A DNA stretch of 64,000 bases from Roseivivax isoporae LMG 25204 (GTDB lineage Bacteria > Pseudomonadota > Alphaproteobacteria > Rhodobacterales > Rhodobacteraceae). The notes under the pieces were generated by a model. That model had not been told where the DNA came from and did no database searches. It worked only from the letters and a program-made list of their open reading frames with translations. A program made the position numbers and the translations under genes. Numbering within the stretch: the first letter of the stretch is position 1; every line of letters starts with the position of its first letter. This document shows, one piece after another, positions 8,594 through 18,223 of this stretch. Location: contig NZ_JAME01000006.1 of assembly GCF_000521865.1 (NCBI RefSeq), forward strand, positions 62,001 through 126,000, read 5' to 3'.

Positions 8594-9205
8594 ATGACCG
8601 CCGCGATCCTGTCCCGCCGCCCGCATGCCCCGCCACCCGCGCTGACGCTCTGGGGCGAGGTGACGCTGCCGCTCTCGCGGGTGCACGAGATCTGCGGCAG
8701 GGCACGACGCACGCTGGCCCTGCGGATCGCGGCCCGGGCGGGGGCGCCGGTCCTGTGGATCGCCCCCGACTGGTGCGACGCGCCGCTCAATCCCGACGGC
8801 ATCGCCGGGATCATGCCGCCGCGCGACATGGTCTTCGTCACGCCGCGGCGGGCCGAGGACCTGCTCTGGGCGATGGAGGAGGCGCTGCGGGCGGGGGCCG
8901 CGCCGGTGGTGGTGGCCGACCTGCCCGAACCGCCGCCGCTGACGCCGGTGCGTCGGCTGCACCTCGCAGCGGAGGCCGGGACGGGGCACGGGCTCTGCCG
9001 GCCGCTCGGCCTGCTGCTGACCCCCGGGGAGGGCGGCGCGCCGGGAGTCGAGACGCGGTTCCGGATGGAGCCCGACCACGCGCCGGGCGCCGACCGCTGG
9101 CAGATCGCGCGACTGCGCGCGCGCATGGCCCCGCCGCGGGCCTGGACGCTCGAGGGCGAGGAGACGCTGCACCCCCTGCCCTCGAGCGTCGCGCTTTCGC
9201 AGTGA
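8594..9205 (+). CDS. ImuA-like SOS protein (orphan)
   Basis: The 203-residue frame from ATG 8594 has the pattern [66 protein letters not shown] and [14 protein letters not shown], which I recognise from ImuA/RecA-like proteins of imuA-imuB-dnaE2 mutagenesis cassettes. No Walker A motif is visible, as in other short alphaproteobacterial ImuA proteins. The LexA box in its promoter supports an SOS role. No imuB or dnaE2 follows: the next gene is metG 79 bp away. It could instead be a diverged paralog with another damage-response task. ATGs at 8582 and 8585 lie within the -10 box, so 8594 is preferred. Confidence 0.7.
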   Translation: MTAAILSRRPHAPPPALTLWGEVTLPLSRVHEICGRARRTLALRIAARAGAPVLWIAPDWCDAPLNPDGIAGIMPPRDMVFVTPRRAEDLLWAMEEALRAGAAPVVVADLPEPPPLTPVRRLHLAAEAGTGHGLCRPLGLLLTPGEGGAPGVETRFRMEPDHAPGADRWQIARLRARMAPPRAWTLEGEETLHPLPSSVALSQ

Positions 9206-9284
9206 CGGACCCGGCCACTGGCAGAGGCCGGACGCATCCGATAAGGGAGGGCGCGACACGCCTGACCCCGAGCGAGCGAGACGC

Positions 9285-10994
<1,710 letters not shown>

Positions 10995-11014
10995 GGGCAC
11001 CGGCGGCGCGGGGA

Positions 11015-11038
11015 CCGGCCGTCCCTCGGGATGGCCGG
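11015..11038. terminator. Hairpin between metG and the FKBP gene
   Basis: A 10-bp stem including one G-T pair (CCGGCCGTCC / GGATGGCCGG) with a CTCG loop lies between the convergent genes. There is no T-run, so it is only a possible bidirectional terminator. Confidence 0.35.
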
Positions 11039-11050
11039 CCGCACGCGGCC

Positions 11051-11485
11051 TCAGGCCGCCTTGATCTCGACGAGCTCGATGTCGAACGTCAGGTCCTGAC
11101 CCGCGAGCGGGTGGTTCGCGTCGAGCGTGACCTCGGTGTCGGTGACACCGGCCACGACCACGGGCATCACCTGGCCGTTCGGCGTCTGCACCTGCAGCTG
11201 CGTGCCCGGATCGAGCGGGATGTCGTCGGGGATCTCGCTGCGCGGCACGTTCTGGCGCGCCTCGGGGTTCGGCTCGCCATAGGCTTCCGCCGCGGGGACC
11301 TCGACCTTCTTGGTGTCGCCGACGGTCATGCCCGGCATCGCCCGGTCCAGGCCCGGGATGATCTGGCCGGAGCCCACGGTGAATTCCAGCGGATCGCGGC
11401 CGGCGCTCGAATCGAACGTGGAGCCGTCCTTGAGGGTGCCGGTATAGTGGATGCGGACGGTGTCACCCGTCTTGACTTCGGTCAT
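11051..11485 (-). CDS. FKBP-type peptidyl-prolyl cis-trans isomerase (SlyD-like)
   Basis: A 144-residue FKBP-fold protein. VRIHYTGTLKDGSTFDSS and QIIPGLDRAMPGM are the FKBP active-site strands. The insert AYGEPNPEARQNVPRSEIP is the insert-in-flap domain typical of SlyD/FkpB-type isomerases. NHPLAGQDLTFDIELVEI is the SlyD-family C-terminal strand. There is no His-rich tail as in E. coli SlyD. It is a cytosolic folding helper. ATG 11485 gives the family N-terminus. Confidence 0.92.
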   Translation of the reverse strand: MTEVKTGDTVRIHYTGTLKDGSTFDSSAGRDPLEFTVGSGQIIPGLDRAMPGMTVGDTKKVEVPAAEAYGEPNPEARQNVPRSEIPDDIPLDPGTQLQVQTPNGQVMPVVVAGVTDTEVTLDANHPLAGQDLTFDIELVEIKAA

Positions 11486-11825
11486 GTATTTTCCAATCGC
11501 GTTCGGGAGGGTGGCTTGGACGAGGCCGCGCGGTGACGTCCCGGCGCAGGTACTCGTCGTCGTACACGGGGAATCGTAGTATCTGTGACCGCGATTTGCA
11601 AACGGACGGCCTGCCGGGACCGGCGTCGGGAGGCGCCTGCCCCGACGTGGCGTCAGCATGCCGCATCGGTCCGAAAGCGGGAAACCTCAGGCGTTTCGTG
11701 CGTTTGGATGCAGACGGGGTGTGGCGCAGGGGCCGCCCCCACGCGGGGTGCCGGCACGAGGAGATTGATTCCCGCGCCGGCTTCTGCACAAGACTTTTGC
11801 TGTCCGGAACGGAAAGAGTGCTGCC
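11486..11825. other. 340-bp divergent intergenic region
   Basis: This stretch separates the FKBP gene (minus) and the L,D-transpeptidase gene (plus). Open frames here lack family resemblance or ribosome sites. Apart from a candidate promoter for the FKBP gene at 11573-11601, I see no RNA gene, repeat or strong hairpin. Confidence 0.6.
11573..11601 (-). promoter_or_regulatory. Candidate promoter of the FKBP gene
   Basis: On the minus strand TTGCAA (11601-11596) and TACGAT (11578-11573) are 17 bases apart. A transcript starting there would have a leader of about 80 bases before ATG 11485. Confidence 0.4.
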
Positions 11826-12389
11826 ATGATTTCTCGCCGACGTTTTCTCGCCGCGACCGCGGCGGGCCTCGCAACGCCTGCAGTGCTGCGCGCGCAGTCG
11901 AGCTTCCAGCTTGATCCGATCTACGCGCCGCAGCGCGTGAGTATCAAGCAGAGCCTGCCGCCGACGCAGATCCTCATCCTGCCGCGGGCGCATTTCCTAT
12001 ATTTCATCGACCAGCCCGGATCCGCGCTCCGCTACGGCGTGGGCGTCGGTCGCGCGGGGCTGGAATTTTCCGGCCGCGCCGTGATCGAGGTCAAGAAGGA
12101 ATGGCCGACCTGGCGGCCGACCGACGAGATGATCGAGCGCGAGCCCCAGACCTACAGCCGCTTCAAGGACAACGAGTACGTCCAGCCGGGCGGGCCCGAG
12201 AACCCGCTGGGCGCGCGTGCGCTCTACCTCTTCCAGAACGGACGCGACACGTTCTACCGCATCCACGGCACGACGGAGCCGCAATCCATCGGACGCTCGG
12301 TGTCGAACGGCTGCATCCGGATGATCAACGACCACGTGATCGACCTCTACAACCGCGTGCCGATCGGCACGCCGGTCACGGTGCTCTGA
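11826..12389 (+). CDS. L,D-transpeptidase (YkuD domain), Tat-exported
   Basis: A 187-residue protein with a twin-arginine signal (MISRRRFLAATAAGLATPAVLRAQ). The YkuD catalytic motif is present: HGTTEP near residue 147 and SNGCIRM with nucleophile Cys163. Enzymes of this family make 3-3 peptidoglycan cross-links or attach lipoproteins to peptidoglycan in the periplasm. A Tat-type leader with RRRF is common in the Rhodobacteraceae versions. It stands alone, with 436 bp or more to genes on either strand upstream and a small membrane-protein gene downstream. Confidence 0.92.
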   Translation: MISRRRFLAATAAGLATPAVLRAQSSFQLDPIYAPQRVSIKQSLPPTQILILPRAHFLYFIDQPGSALRYGVGVGRAGLEFSGRAVIEVKKEWPTWRPTDEMIEREPQTYSRFKDNEYVQPGGPENPLGARALYLFQNGRDTFYRIHGTTEPQSIGRSVSNGCIRMINDHVIDLYNRVPIGTPVTVL

Positions 12390-12535
12390 GGCCCGTTAAC
12401 CGGACTTCCGGAACGGCGGGAAAGACCGCCGTTCCGCACGTTTCGCGCCACATTTTCGCCCGCGTTCCACGGTCAATCTCGACCCCAAGGCGGCGGGCAC
12501 CGTGTCCGCCGGGTACATGGTGGAGCACGGTTCGC

Positions 12536-12787
12536 ATGGCACTCATGATGCTGATCGCGGGAAGCACCCTCGGGTTTGTCCTCGGCGGTCTGGGATACGT
12601 GGCTTTCGGCATCAGCATGCTCGAAGCCTTCTCGCTCTACGCCGGCACCGGCATCGCGGCGCTGTGTCTCGGCATGATCGCCAGCGTGGCCCGGTCGAAT
12701 GCCGGCGATCCGCCGGACTATCCCGACCGGGTGGCGGTCACCGCCAACGGCTCCCTGCGGGTGTCAGAGCAGCACGTGTATCACTAG
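12536..12787 (+). CDS. Small two-helix membrane protein, function unknown
   Basis: An 83-residue protein with two hydrophobic segments (about residues 3-25 and 30-50) followed by a polar tail ending VSEQHVYH. I do not recognise a family. ATG 12536 is preceded by GGAG ten bases upstream. Its last 24 bases overlap the 3' end of the convergent gene at 12764-13021. The clear hydrophobic pattern favours a real gene. Confidence 0.6.
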   Translation: MALMMLIAGSTLGFVLGGLGYVAFGISMLEAFSLYAGTGIAALCLGMIASVARSNAGDPPDYPDRVAVTANGSLRVSEQHVYH

Positions 12788-13021
12788 CAGGTTCGGCACG
12801 GCGAAGACCGCGGCGATGCAGAACAACTTTGCCGCGTGCGTCGCCTTCTGCAGCATCGCGCTTTCCTCGAGAACCGACCCGTAGGCCTGCGCCGCGTAGA
12901 ACGCTGCACCACCCTGCCCCTTCTCGATGCGCTCCCGACGCACCAGCTGTTTGCGCAGCGTCGCGTACCGCTCCTTCATGCGTTCCGTGTCGTCCGCGCC
13001 GTAAATGTTCGATCCGTCCAT
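12764..13021 (-). CDS. Small protein with C-terminal membrane helix, function unknown
   Basis: The 85-residue frame from ATG 13021 has a charged, helical N-terminal half (DDTERMKERYATLRKQLVRRERIEK cut here into its Arg/Lys/Glu-rich run) and one C-terminal hydrophobic helix ending FAVPNLLVIHVLL. GAGG precedes the start by eight bases. It overlaps the convergent small membrane-protein gene by 24 bp. No family recognised; both genes could encode membrane peptides regulated against each other, which is speculative. Confidence 0.55.
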   Translation of the reverse strand: MDGSNIYGADDTERMKERYATLRKQLVRRERIEKGQGGAAFYAAQAYGSVLEESAMLQKATHAAKLFCIAAVFAVPNLLVIHVLL

Positions 13022-13151
13022 CGTGCAAGCCTCGTCTGATCCCGCATGCCGCGTCCAAACCGTGCGACATGTCGAGCGTGTGACGTGGCGCAAGGCCGCC
13101 GACGGGCAAGCCCGGAGCCATCAAACCCTGCGTGATCGGGTGGGATTTTTC

Positions 13152-13180
13152 TTGCAAAATTGGCTCTGCGCGCGCATAGA
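13152..13180 (+). promoter_or_regulatory. Candidate promoter of the cold-shock gene
   Basis: TTGCAA (13152-13157) and CATAGA (13175-13180) are 17 bases apart and would give a leader of roughly 115 bases before the cold-shock ORF. Long structured leaders are usual for csp mRNAs. Confidence 0.3.
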
Positions 13181-13300
13181 AGCGCCCGCGACGTTACCAC
13201 TATCGACCTGCTCCTCTTCAAGGTCCAGCGCTTCGATTTTGCACTGACCGAGCCGACCTGCCGCAATCCCGCGGGCAGTAACGTGACAGGAGTAGAGACG

Positions 13301-13507
13301 ATGGCCACCGGCACCGTCAAATGGTTCAACACCACCAAGGGCTACGGCTTCATCGCCCCTGATGGCGGCGCGAAGGATGTCTTCGTGCACATCAGCGCGG
13401 TTGAGCGTTCGGGCCTCACCGGACTGAAGGACAACCAGAAGGTGACCTTCGACATCCAGTCCGGCCGTGACGGCCGCGAGTCGGCAGTCAACCTGGTGGT
13501 CGACTGA
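13301..13507 (+). CDS. Cold-shock domain protein, CspA family
   Basis: A 68-residue single cold-shock domain. [14 protein letters not shown] carries RNP1 (KGYGFI) and VFVHISAVE carries RNP2. It ends at the usual domain boundary (NLVVD). Such proteins bind single-stranded RNA or DNA and melt RNA structures, particularly at low temperature or on entry to stationary phase. ATG 13301 has AGGAG upstream. A strong intrinsic terminator follows, so it is monocistronic. Confidence 0.95.
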   Translation: MATGTVKWFNTTKGYGFIAPDGGAKDVFVHISAVERSGLTGLKDNQKVTFDIQSGRDGRESAVNLVVD

Positions 13508-13553
13508 TCCGGTAGACGCGTCACCCGCGCGGCGCGACCCGGCATTCTCGGAA

Positions 13554-13580
13554 CGGGCGCCCCTTGGGCGCCCGTTTTTT
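13554..13580 (+). terminator. Rho-independent terminator of the cold-shock gene
   Basis: A 9-bp perfect stem (CGGGCGCCC / GGGCGCCCG) with loop CTT is followed by six T residues (13575-13580). It lies 47 bases after the csp stop codon. Confidence 0.92.
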
Positions 13581-13601
13581 GCGCGCCCTGCCCCCGCGGC
13601 G

Positions 13602-14216
13602 TCAGGCGGCGTTCGGGTCCTGCGTCCGCGCCACCGACAGCCGGCCCTCGGGCCACGGAACCATGAGGGCGCGCGCCTCCTCTTCCGCTCCGGCGATCCA
13701 GGCGTCGACGCAGTCCCGCGTCAGGATCACGCCCATCCGCTCATGCACCGGCGCGATATCGGCGTTGGGCGCGCAGGTCACGGTGGCGAATTGCGCGACC
13801 TCGACGCCGCCCGGGGCCTGCCAGACATCCCAGACCGCCGCCATCCAGAGGGTGTCCCCGCCGCTGTCGCGGATGGCCCAGGCGGTCTTGCGCCCGCGCG
13901 CGCCGGTCCATTCATACCAGCCGTCGACCGGCACGGCGGCGCGGTGCAGGCCCGCGAAGGCCGTCTTGTCGAACAGCGTCTCGGACCGCGCGTTGACCAG
14001 CGTCTCCATCACCGGGCGGCCGCGCGCGTTCCTGCGCCCCTGCGGGATAAGACCCCAACGCATGCGCCGGAACCCGCCTGCGGTCAGCGCCGTCACTTCC
14101 TGGCCGGGCGCGATGTTCGGGCGCGGGCCGTCGTCGGGACCGCCGGCGGGCGGCGCCATTCCCGCGGCCTGCGCGACCTCTGCCAGCGGCCGGGTCAGGA
14201 AGAGCCGGCCGGGCAT
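13602..14216 (-). CDS. SRAP (YedK/HMCES) family protein lacking Cys2
   Basis: A 204-residue SOS-response-associated-peptidase family protein. Three of the four residues known to act in E. coli YedK are present and nearly in register: Asn75 in NARSET, Glu102 in WYEW and His158 in PVHERM. The fourth, the N-terminal nucleophile Cys2 that links to abasic DNA, is replaced: codon 2 is CCC (Pro), giving MPGRLFLT where the family has MCGR. The reading frame, length and flanks are otherwise normal. ATG 14216 lies one base after the stop of the esterase gene, so the two are translationally coupled. It could bind abasic DNA without cross-linking; that is inference. Confidence 0.88.
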   Translation of the reverse strand: MPGRLFLTRPLAEVAQAAGMAPPAGGPDDGPRPNIAPGQEVTALTAGGFRRMRWGLIPQGRRNARGRPVMETLVNARSETLFDKTAFAGLHRAAVPVDGWYEWTGARGRKTAWAIRDSGGDTLWMAAVWDVWQAPGGVEVAQFATVTCAPNADIAPVHERMGVILTRDCVDAWIAGAEEEARALMVPWPEGRLSVARTQDPNAA

Positions 14217-14217
14217 G

Positions 14218-14877
14218 TCATTCCGCCCGCGACAGCAGGTCCTCGACCGAGGGACCCAGGGCATCGACGATGCGGCTGACACCGTCGGCGTTCGGGTGGA
14301 TGCCGTCGGGCTGCATGAACCGCGTCATGGCGGACGGATCGCCCGATCCGAGCGCCGCAAAGAAATTCTCGTAATAGAGCGTGCCGTAGGCCTGCGAGAG
14401 TTCCGGGTAGATCGCCTCGAACATGCGCTCGTAGTCCGCGCCGTAATTGCGCGGCGCGTCGAGGCCCACGAGCAGCACCGGCACGCCGCGCGCCTCGGCG
14501 ACGTCGAGGATCCCCTCGAGATTCGCGCGCGTGACCTCCGGGGCGATCCCGCGCAGCATGTCGTTGCCGCCGAGCGCCACGATCATCGCGTCGGTGTCCT
14601 CGCGCAGCGACCATTCCACGCGCGAGAGCCCGCCCGCGGTCGTGTCGCCCGACACGCCGGCGTTGATCACTTCCACGTCATGCCCGCGTGTGTCGAGCCA
14701 GTCCTGAAGCGTCGGAACGAAGCCCTGACCGTTCGGCAGGCCATAGCCCTGCGTCAGCGAATCGCCCAGCGCCACAACCTCGAGCGGATCGGCCGCGGCC
14801 GTTCCGCAGAGCAGCACCACCGCCAGCGCCGCCTTGCTGCCGTGGCGCAAGGCCCCATATCTGCACTCGTGCTTCAT
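14218..14877 (-). CDS. SGNH/GDSL esterase, TesA-like (arylesterase)
   Basis: A 219-residue exported hydrolase. A signal peptide (residues 1-29, ending TAAA) precedes the mature domain. All four SGNH blocks are visible: ALGDSLTQGYG with nucleophile Ser40, INAGVSGDTT, LGGNDML and DGIHPN with the catalytic Asp/His. The family has thioesterase, arylesterase and lysophospholipase activity in the periplasm. It is transcribed divergently from the ABC transporter pair, the same arrangement as E. coli tesA and ybbA-ybbP, and overlaps the control of the SRAP-family gene downstream. Confidence 0.92.
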   Translation of the reverse strand: MKHECRYGALRHGSKAALAVVLLCGTAAADPLEVVALGDSLTQGYGLPNGQGFVPTLQDWLDTRGHDVEVINAGVSGDTTAGGLSRVEWSLREDTDAMIVALGGNDMLRGIAPEVTRANLEGILDVAEARGVPVLLVGLDAPRNYGADYERMFEAIYPELSQAYGTLYYENFFAALGSGDPSAMTRFMQPDGIHPNADGVSRIVDALGPSVEDLLSRAE

Positions 14878-14897
14878 GACCGGGGTCCTCTGTTTTC

Positions 14898-15590
14898 ATG
14901 CCTGATACCGTACTGTCCCTAAAAGATGTGACCCTGAGCCTGAGCGGCAATGCCGGGCCGGTGGAGATCCTGCACGGGATCTCGCTGGACGTGGCGGCAG
15001 GCGAGACGCTGGGACTGATCGGCCCCTCGGGGTCGGGCAAGTCGTCGCTCCTGATGATCATGGGCGGGCTCGAGCGGGCGACCGCCGGATCGGTGCACGC
15101 GCTGGGACAGGACCTGACGGCGATGGACGAGGATGCGCTCGCGCGCTTCCGTCGCGACAGCATGGGCGTGGTGTTCCAGTCCTTCCACCTGATCCCGACC
15201 ATGACCGCGCTCGAGAACGTGGCGACCCCGCTGGAGCTGGCCGGTGCGAGGGATGCCTTCGACCGCGCGCGGGCCGAACTCGAATCGGTCGGCCTCGGTC
15301 ACCGCGCCGACCACTACCCGAGCCAGATGTCGGGCGGCGAGCAGCAGCGGGTCGCGCTGGCCCGCGCCGCCGCGCCGCGTCCGCGCATCCTGCTCGCGGA
15401 CGAGCCCACCGGCAACCTCGACGGCTCGACCGGCGACGCGATCATCGACCTGCTCTTCGGATTGCGCGACCGGCACGGGGCGACGCTCGTCCTCGTCACG
15501 CACGCGCCGGCGCTGGCCGAGCGCTGCGACCGGGTCGTGCGCCTGACCGACGGGCGGGTCGCCGACGCGCAGCTCCGGGCCGCGGAATGA
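14898..15590 (+). CDS. ABC transporter ATP-binding protein, YbbA-like
   Basis: A 230-residue ATPase subunit. Walker A is GPSGSGKS (42-49). MSGGEQQR is the ABC signature, ILLADEP the Walker B and LVTHAP the switch histidine. It is of the LolD/YbbA/MacB type that works with FtsX-like permeases. Its stop overlaps the permease start (ATGA at 15587-15590), so the two form one translationally coupled unit. Its start is only 20 bp from that of the divergent TesA-like esterase, so the two promoters must overlap the other gene or be very compact. Confidence 0.95.
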   Translation: MPDTVLSLKDVTLSLSGNAGPVEILHGISLDVAAGETLGLIGPSGSGKSSLLMIMGGLERATAGSVHALGQDLTAMDEDALARFRRDSMGVVFQSFHLIPTMTALENVATPLELAGARDAFDRARAELESVGLGHRADHYPSQMSGGEQQRVALARAAAPRPRILLADEPTGNLDGSTGDAIIDLLFGLRDRHGATLVLVTHAPALAERCDRVVRLTDGRVADAQLRAAE

Positions 15591-18103
15591 GCCTCGCCAC
15601 GGCCGCGACATTCGCCCGGCGCGAACTGCGCGGGGGCCTGAAGGGCTTCCGCATCTTCCTCGCCTGCCTCGCGCTCGGCGTCGCCGCGATCGCCGGCGTG
15701 GGCTCCGTCCGCTCCGCGATCCAGACCGGGCTCGAGGACCAGGGCGCGGTGCTCCTCGGCGGCGACGCGCAGGCGCAGTTCACCTACCGCTTCGCGACGG
15801 AGGAGGAACGCGCCTGGCTCGAGAGCATCTCGACCGAGATTTCCGAGGTCACCGACTTCCGGTCCATGGCGGTCGTGCCGAACGACGAGGGCGGCGCGCG
15901 CGCGCTGACGCAGGTCAAGTCGGTGGATGATGCCTATCCGCTCCTGGGCGAGGTGGTGCTGGCGCCCGAGATGCCGCTCGCCGAAGCGCTGGCCGACGAC
16001 GGCGCGGTGATGGCGCCGATCCTCGCGGACCGGCTTGGGCTCGCCCCCGGCGACACGTTCCGCCTCGGCGACAAGGACTTCACGCTGCGCGCGACGCTCG
16101 AACGCGAACCGGACGATGCGGGCGGCGGCTTCGAGCTCGGCCCGCGGACGCTGGTGCGGACAGAGGCGCTCGAGGGCACGGGGCTCCTGTCGCCCGGCAC
16201 GCTCTACGAGACGGAATACCGCGTGACGCTGCCGCCCGGCACCGACCTCGACGCGGTCAAGGCGGAGGCCGAGGCGCGCTACCGCGACAGCGGCATCCGC
16301 TGGCGCGACAGCCGCAACGGCGCGCCGGGCACCGCGCGCTTCGTCGACCGGCTGGGCGCGTTCCTTGTCCTCGTGGGCCTCTCGGGCCTCGCCGTGGGCG
16401 GTGTCGGCGTCTCGGCGGCGGTGCGCGCCTATCTTGCGCGCAAGACGTCGGTCATCGCCACCCTGCGCACCCTCGGGGCCACCCGCGCGACGATCTTCCA
16501 GACCTATTTCCTGCAGGTGGGGGCGCTCGCTCTGCTCGGCATCGCCATCGGGCTGGTGCTGGGCGCGGCACTGCCACTTCTCTTCGCGCCGCTGATCTCG
16601 GACGCGCTGCCGGTGCCCGCGCTCTTCGGCCTGCACCCGGCGCCGCTGATGGAGGCGGCGATCTACGGGGTACTGACCGCGCTCCTCTTCACCCTCTGGC
16701 CGCTCGCCCGGACCGAGGAAGTGCGCGCCGCGACGCTCTTCCGCGACGCGCTCGGGTCGGCGCGGCTCTTGCCCGCGCCGCGCTACGTGGCAGCGACCGT
16801 GGTCCTGCTCGTCCTTCTCGTGGGCATCGCCATGGCCTTTTCCGGGGCTTGGGATCTGACGCTCTGGACCGCCGGCGGCATCCTCGGGTCGCTGATCATC
16901 CTCGTTGCCGCGGCGGCGGGCCTGCGGTTCCTCGCCCGCCGCGCGGCGCCCGCCGCCCGCGGGCGTCCCGCATGGCGCTGGGCCCTCGGCGCCATCGGCG
17001 GCCCGCGCGAGGAGGCGTCGTCGGTGGTGCTGTCGCTGGGCCTCGGCCTCGCGGTCCTCGCGGCGATCGGCCAGATCGACGGCAACCTGCGCAGCGCCAT
17101 CGCCCGTGACCTGCCCGAGGTGGCGCCGTCCTACTTCTTCGTCGACATCCAGAAGGACCAGATGCCACGCTTCCTCGAGATCGTGGAGGGGGATCCGGCG
17201 GTCGAGAAGGTGCAGTCTGCCCCGATGATGCGGGGCGTCGTCACCGAGATCAACGGAACACCGGCGACCGAGGTCGCGGGCGACCACTGGGTGATCCGCG
17301 GCGACCGCGGCATCACCTATGCCGAGACCCCGCCCGAGGACACGCGGATCACCGCCGGCGCCTGGTGGCCCGAGAATTACGACGGCCCGCCGCAGGTGAG
17401 CTTTGCCGAAGAGGAGGCCCGTGAGATCGGGCTCGACATCGGCGACGAGGTTACCGTGAACATCCTCGGCCGCGACATCACCGCCGAGATCACGTCGCTG
17501 CGGGTCGTCGATTTCTCGACCGCCGGTATCGGCTTCGTCATGGTGATGAACCCCTCGGCGCTCGAGGGCGCCCCGCACACCTTCATCTCGACCGTCTACG
17601 CCGACGCCTCGGCCGAAGCCGGCATCCTGCGCGACGTGGCCGAAGCGCTGCCGAACGTCACGGCGATCGGGGTGCGCGACGCCATCGACCGGGTCTCCGA
17701 ACTCCTTGCCGGGGTGGCCGAGGCGGTACGTTGGGGCGCGGCGGCGACGCTCGTGACCGGGTTCCTGGTGCTGATCGGCGCCGCGGCGGCGGGCGAGCAG
17801 GCGCGCACCTACGAGGCGGCGCTGCTCAAGACGCTGGGCGCGGGACGCCGCAGCATCCTCGTGAGCTTCGCGCTGCGCTCGGCGCTGCTTGGCGCCGGCG
17901 CGGGCGTGGTGGCCATCGTCGCGGGCGTCCTTGGCGGCTGGGCGGTGTCGGTCTTCGTGATGGAGACGTCGTTCACGCCGGTCTGGTCCTCGGCCGTGGG
18001 CATCGTGGCGGGCGGCGTGGCCGCGACGCTCGGCGCGGGGCTCGCCTTTGCATGGCGGCCGCTGTCGGCCCGGCCGGCCCAGGTGCTGCGCGCGCGGGAA
18101 TGA
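15587..18103 (+). CDS. ABC transporter permease, YbbP-like (FtsX domains)
   Basis: An 838-residue permease with an N-terminal helix (FLACLALGVAAIAGVGSV), a large periplasmic MacB-PCD-like domain, a FtsX block of membrane helices near residues 255-400, a second periplasmic region and a final FtsX block (about 720-830). This double-FtsX layout is that of E. coli YbbP, which pairs with YbbA and neighbours TesA. A role in extracting or moving lipids or hydrophobic compounds between membrane and periplasm is likely but unproven. Confidence 0.93.
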   Translation: MSLATAATFARRELRGGLKGFRIFLACLALGVAAIAGVGSVRSAIQTGLEDQGAVLLGGDAQAQFTYRFATEEERAWLESISTEISEVTDFRSMAVVPNDEGGARALTQVKSVDDAYPLLGEVVLAPEMPLAEALADDGAVMAPILADRLGLAPGDTFRLGDKDFTLRATLEREPDDAGGGFELGPRTLVRTEALEGTGLLSPGTLYETEYRVTLPPGTDLDAVKAEAEARYRDSGIRWRDSRNGAPGTARFVDRLGAFLVLVGLSGLAVGGVGVSAAVRAYLARKTSVIATLRTLGATRATIFQTYFLQVGALALLGIAIGLVLGAALPLLFAPLISDALPVPALFGLHPAPLMEAAIYGVLTALLFTLWPLARTEEVRAATLFRDALGSARLLPAPRYVAATVVLLVLLVGIAMAFSGAWDLTLWTAGGILGSLIILVAAAAGLRFLARRAAPAARGRPAWRWALGAIGGPREEASSVVLSLGLGLAVLAAIGQIDGNLRSAIARDLPEVAPSYFFVDIQKDQMPRFLEIVEGDPAVEKVQSAPMMRGVVTEINGTPATEVAGDHWVIRGDRGITYAETPPEDTRITAGAWWPENYDGPPQVSFAEEEAREIGLDIGDEVTVNILGRDITAEITSLRVVDFSTAGIGFVMVMNPSALEGAPHTFISTVYADASAEAGILRDVAEALPNVTAIGVRDAIDRVSELLAGVAEAVRWGAAATLVTGFLVLIGAAAAGEQARTYEAALLKTLGAGRRSILVSFALRSALLGAGAGVVAIVAGVLGGWAVSVFVMETSFTPVWSSAVGIVAGGVAATLGAGLAFAWRPLSARPAQVLRARE

Positions 18104-18223
18104 CCTGCCCGCAGGTGCCGGTCCCGGCTTGAACCCGGGGCCGCCCGCGCCTAAGCCCGGAGCCGACGCCACCGCCGCCCGATGGCGGCCGACGCCACCC
18201 CGCCGAAAGGGACCCCGGACCGC

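Noticed and set aside
11533-11829. Open frames in the 340-bp gap before the L,D-transpeptidase
   Set aside because: They lack ribosome sites, hydrophobic pattern or family resemblance and overlap each other on both strands.
13005-13247. A plus-strand open frame of 80 codons upstream of the cold-shock gene
   Set aside because: No ribosome site and no recognisable protein pattern; the region is better explained as start of the small minus-strand gene plus csp leader.
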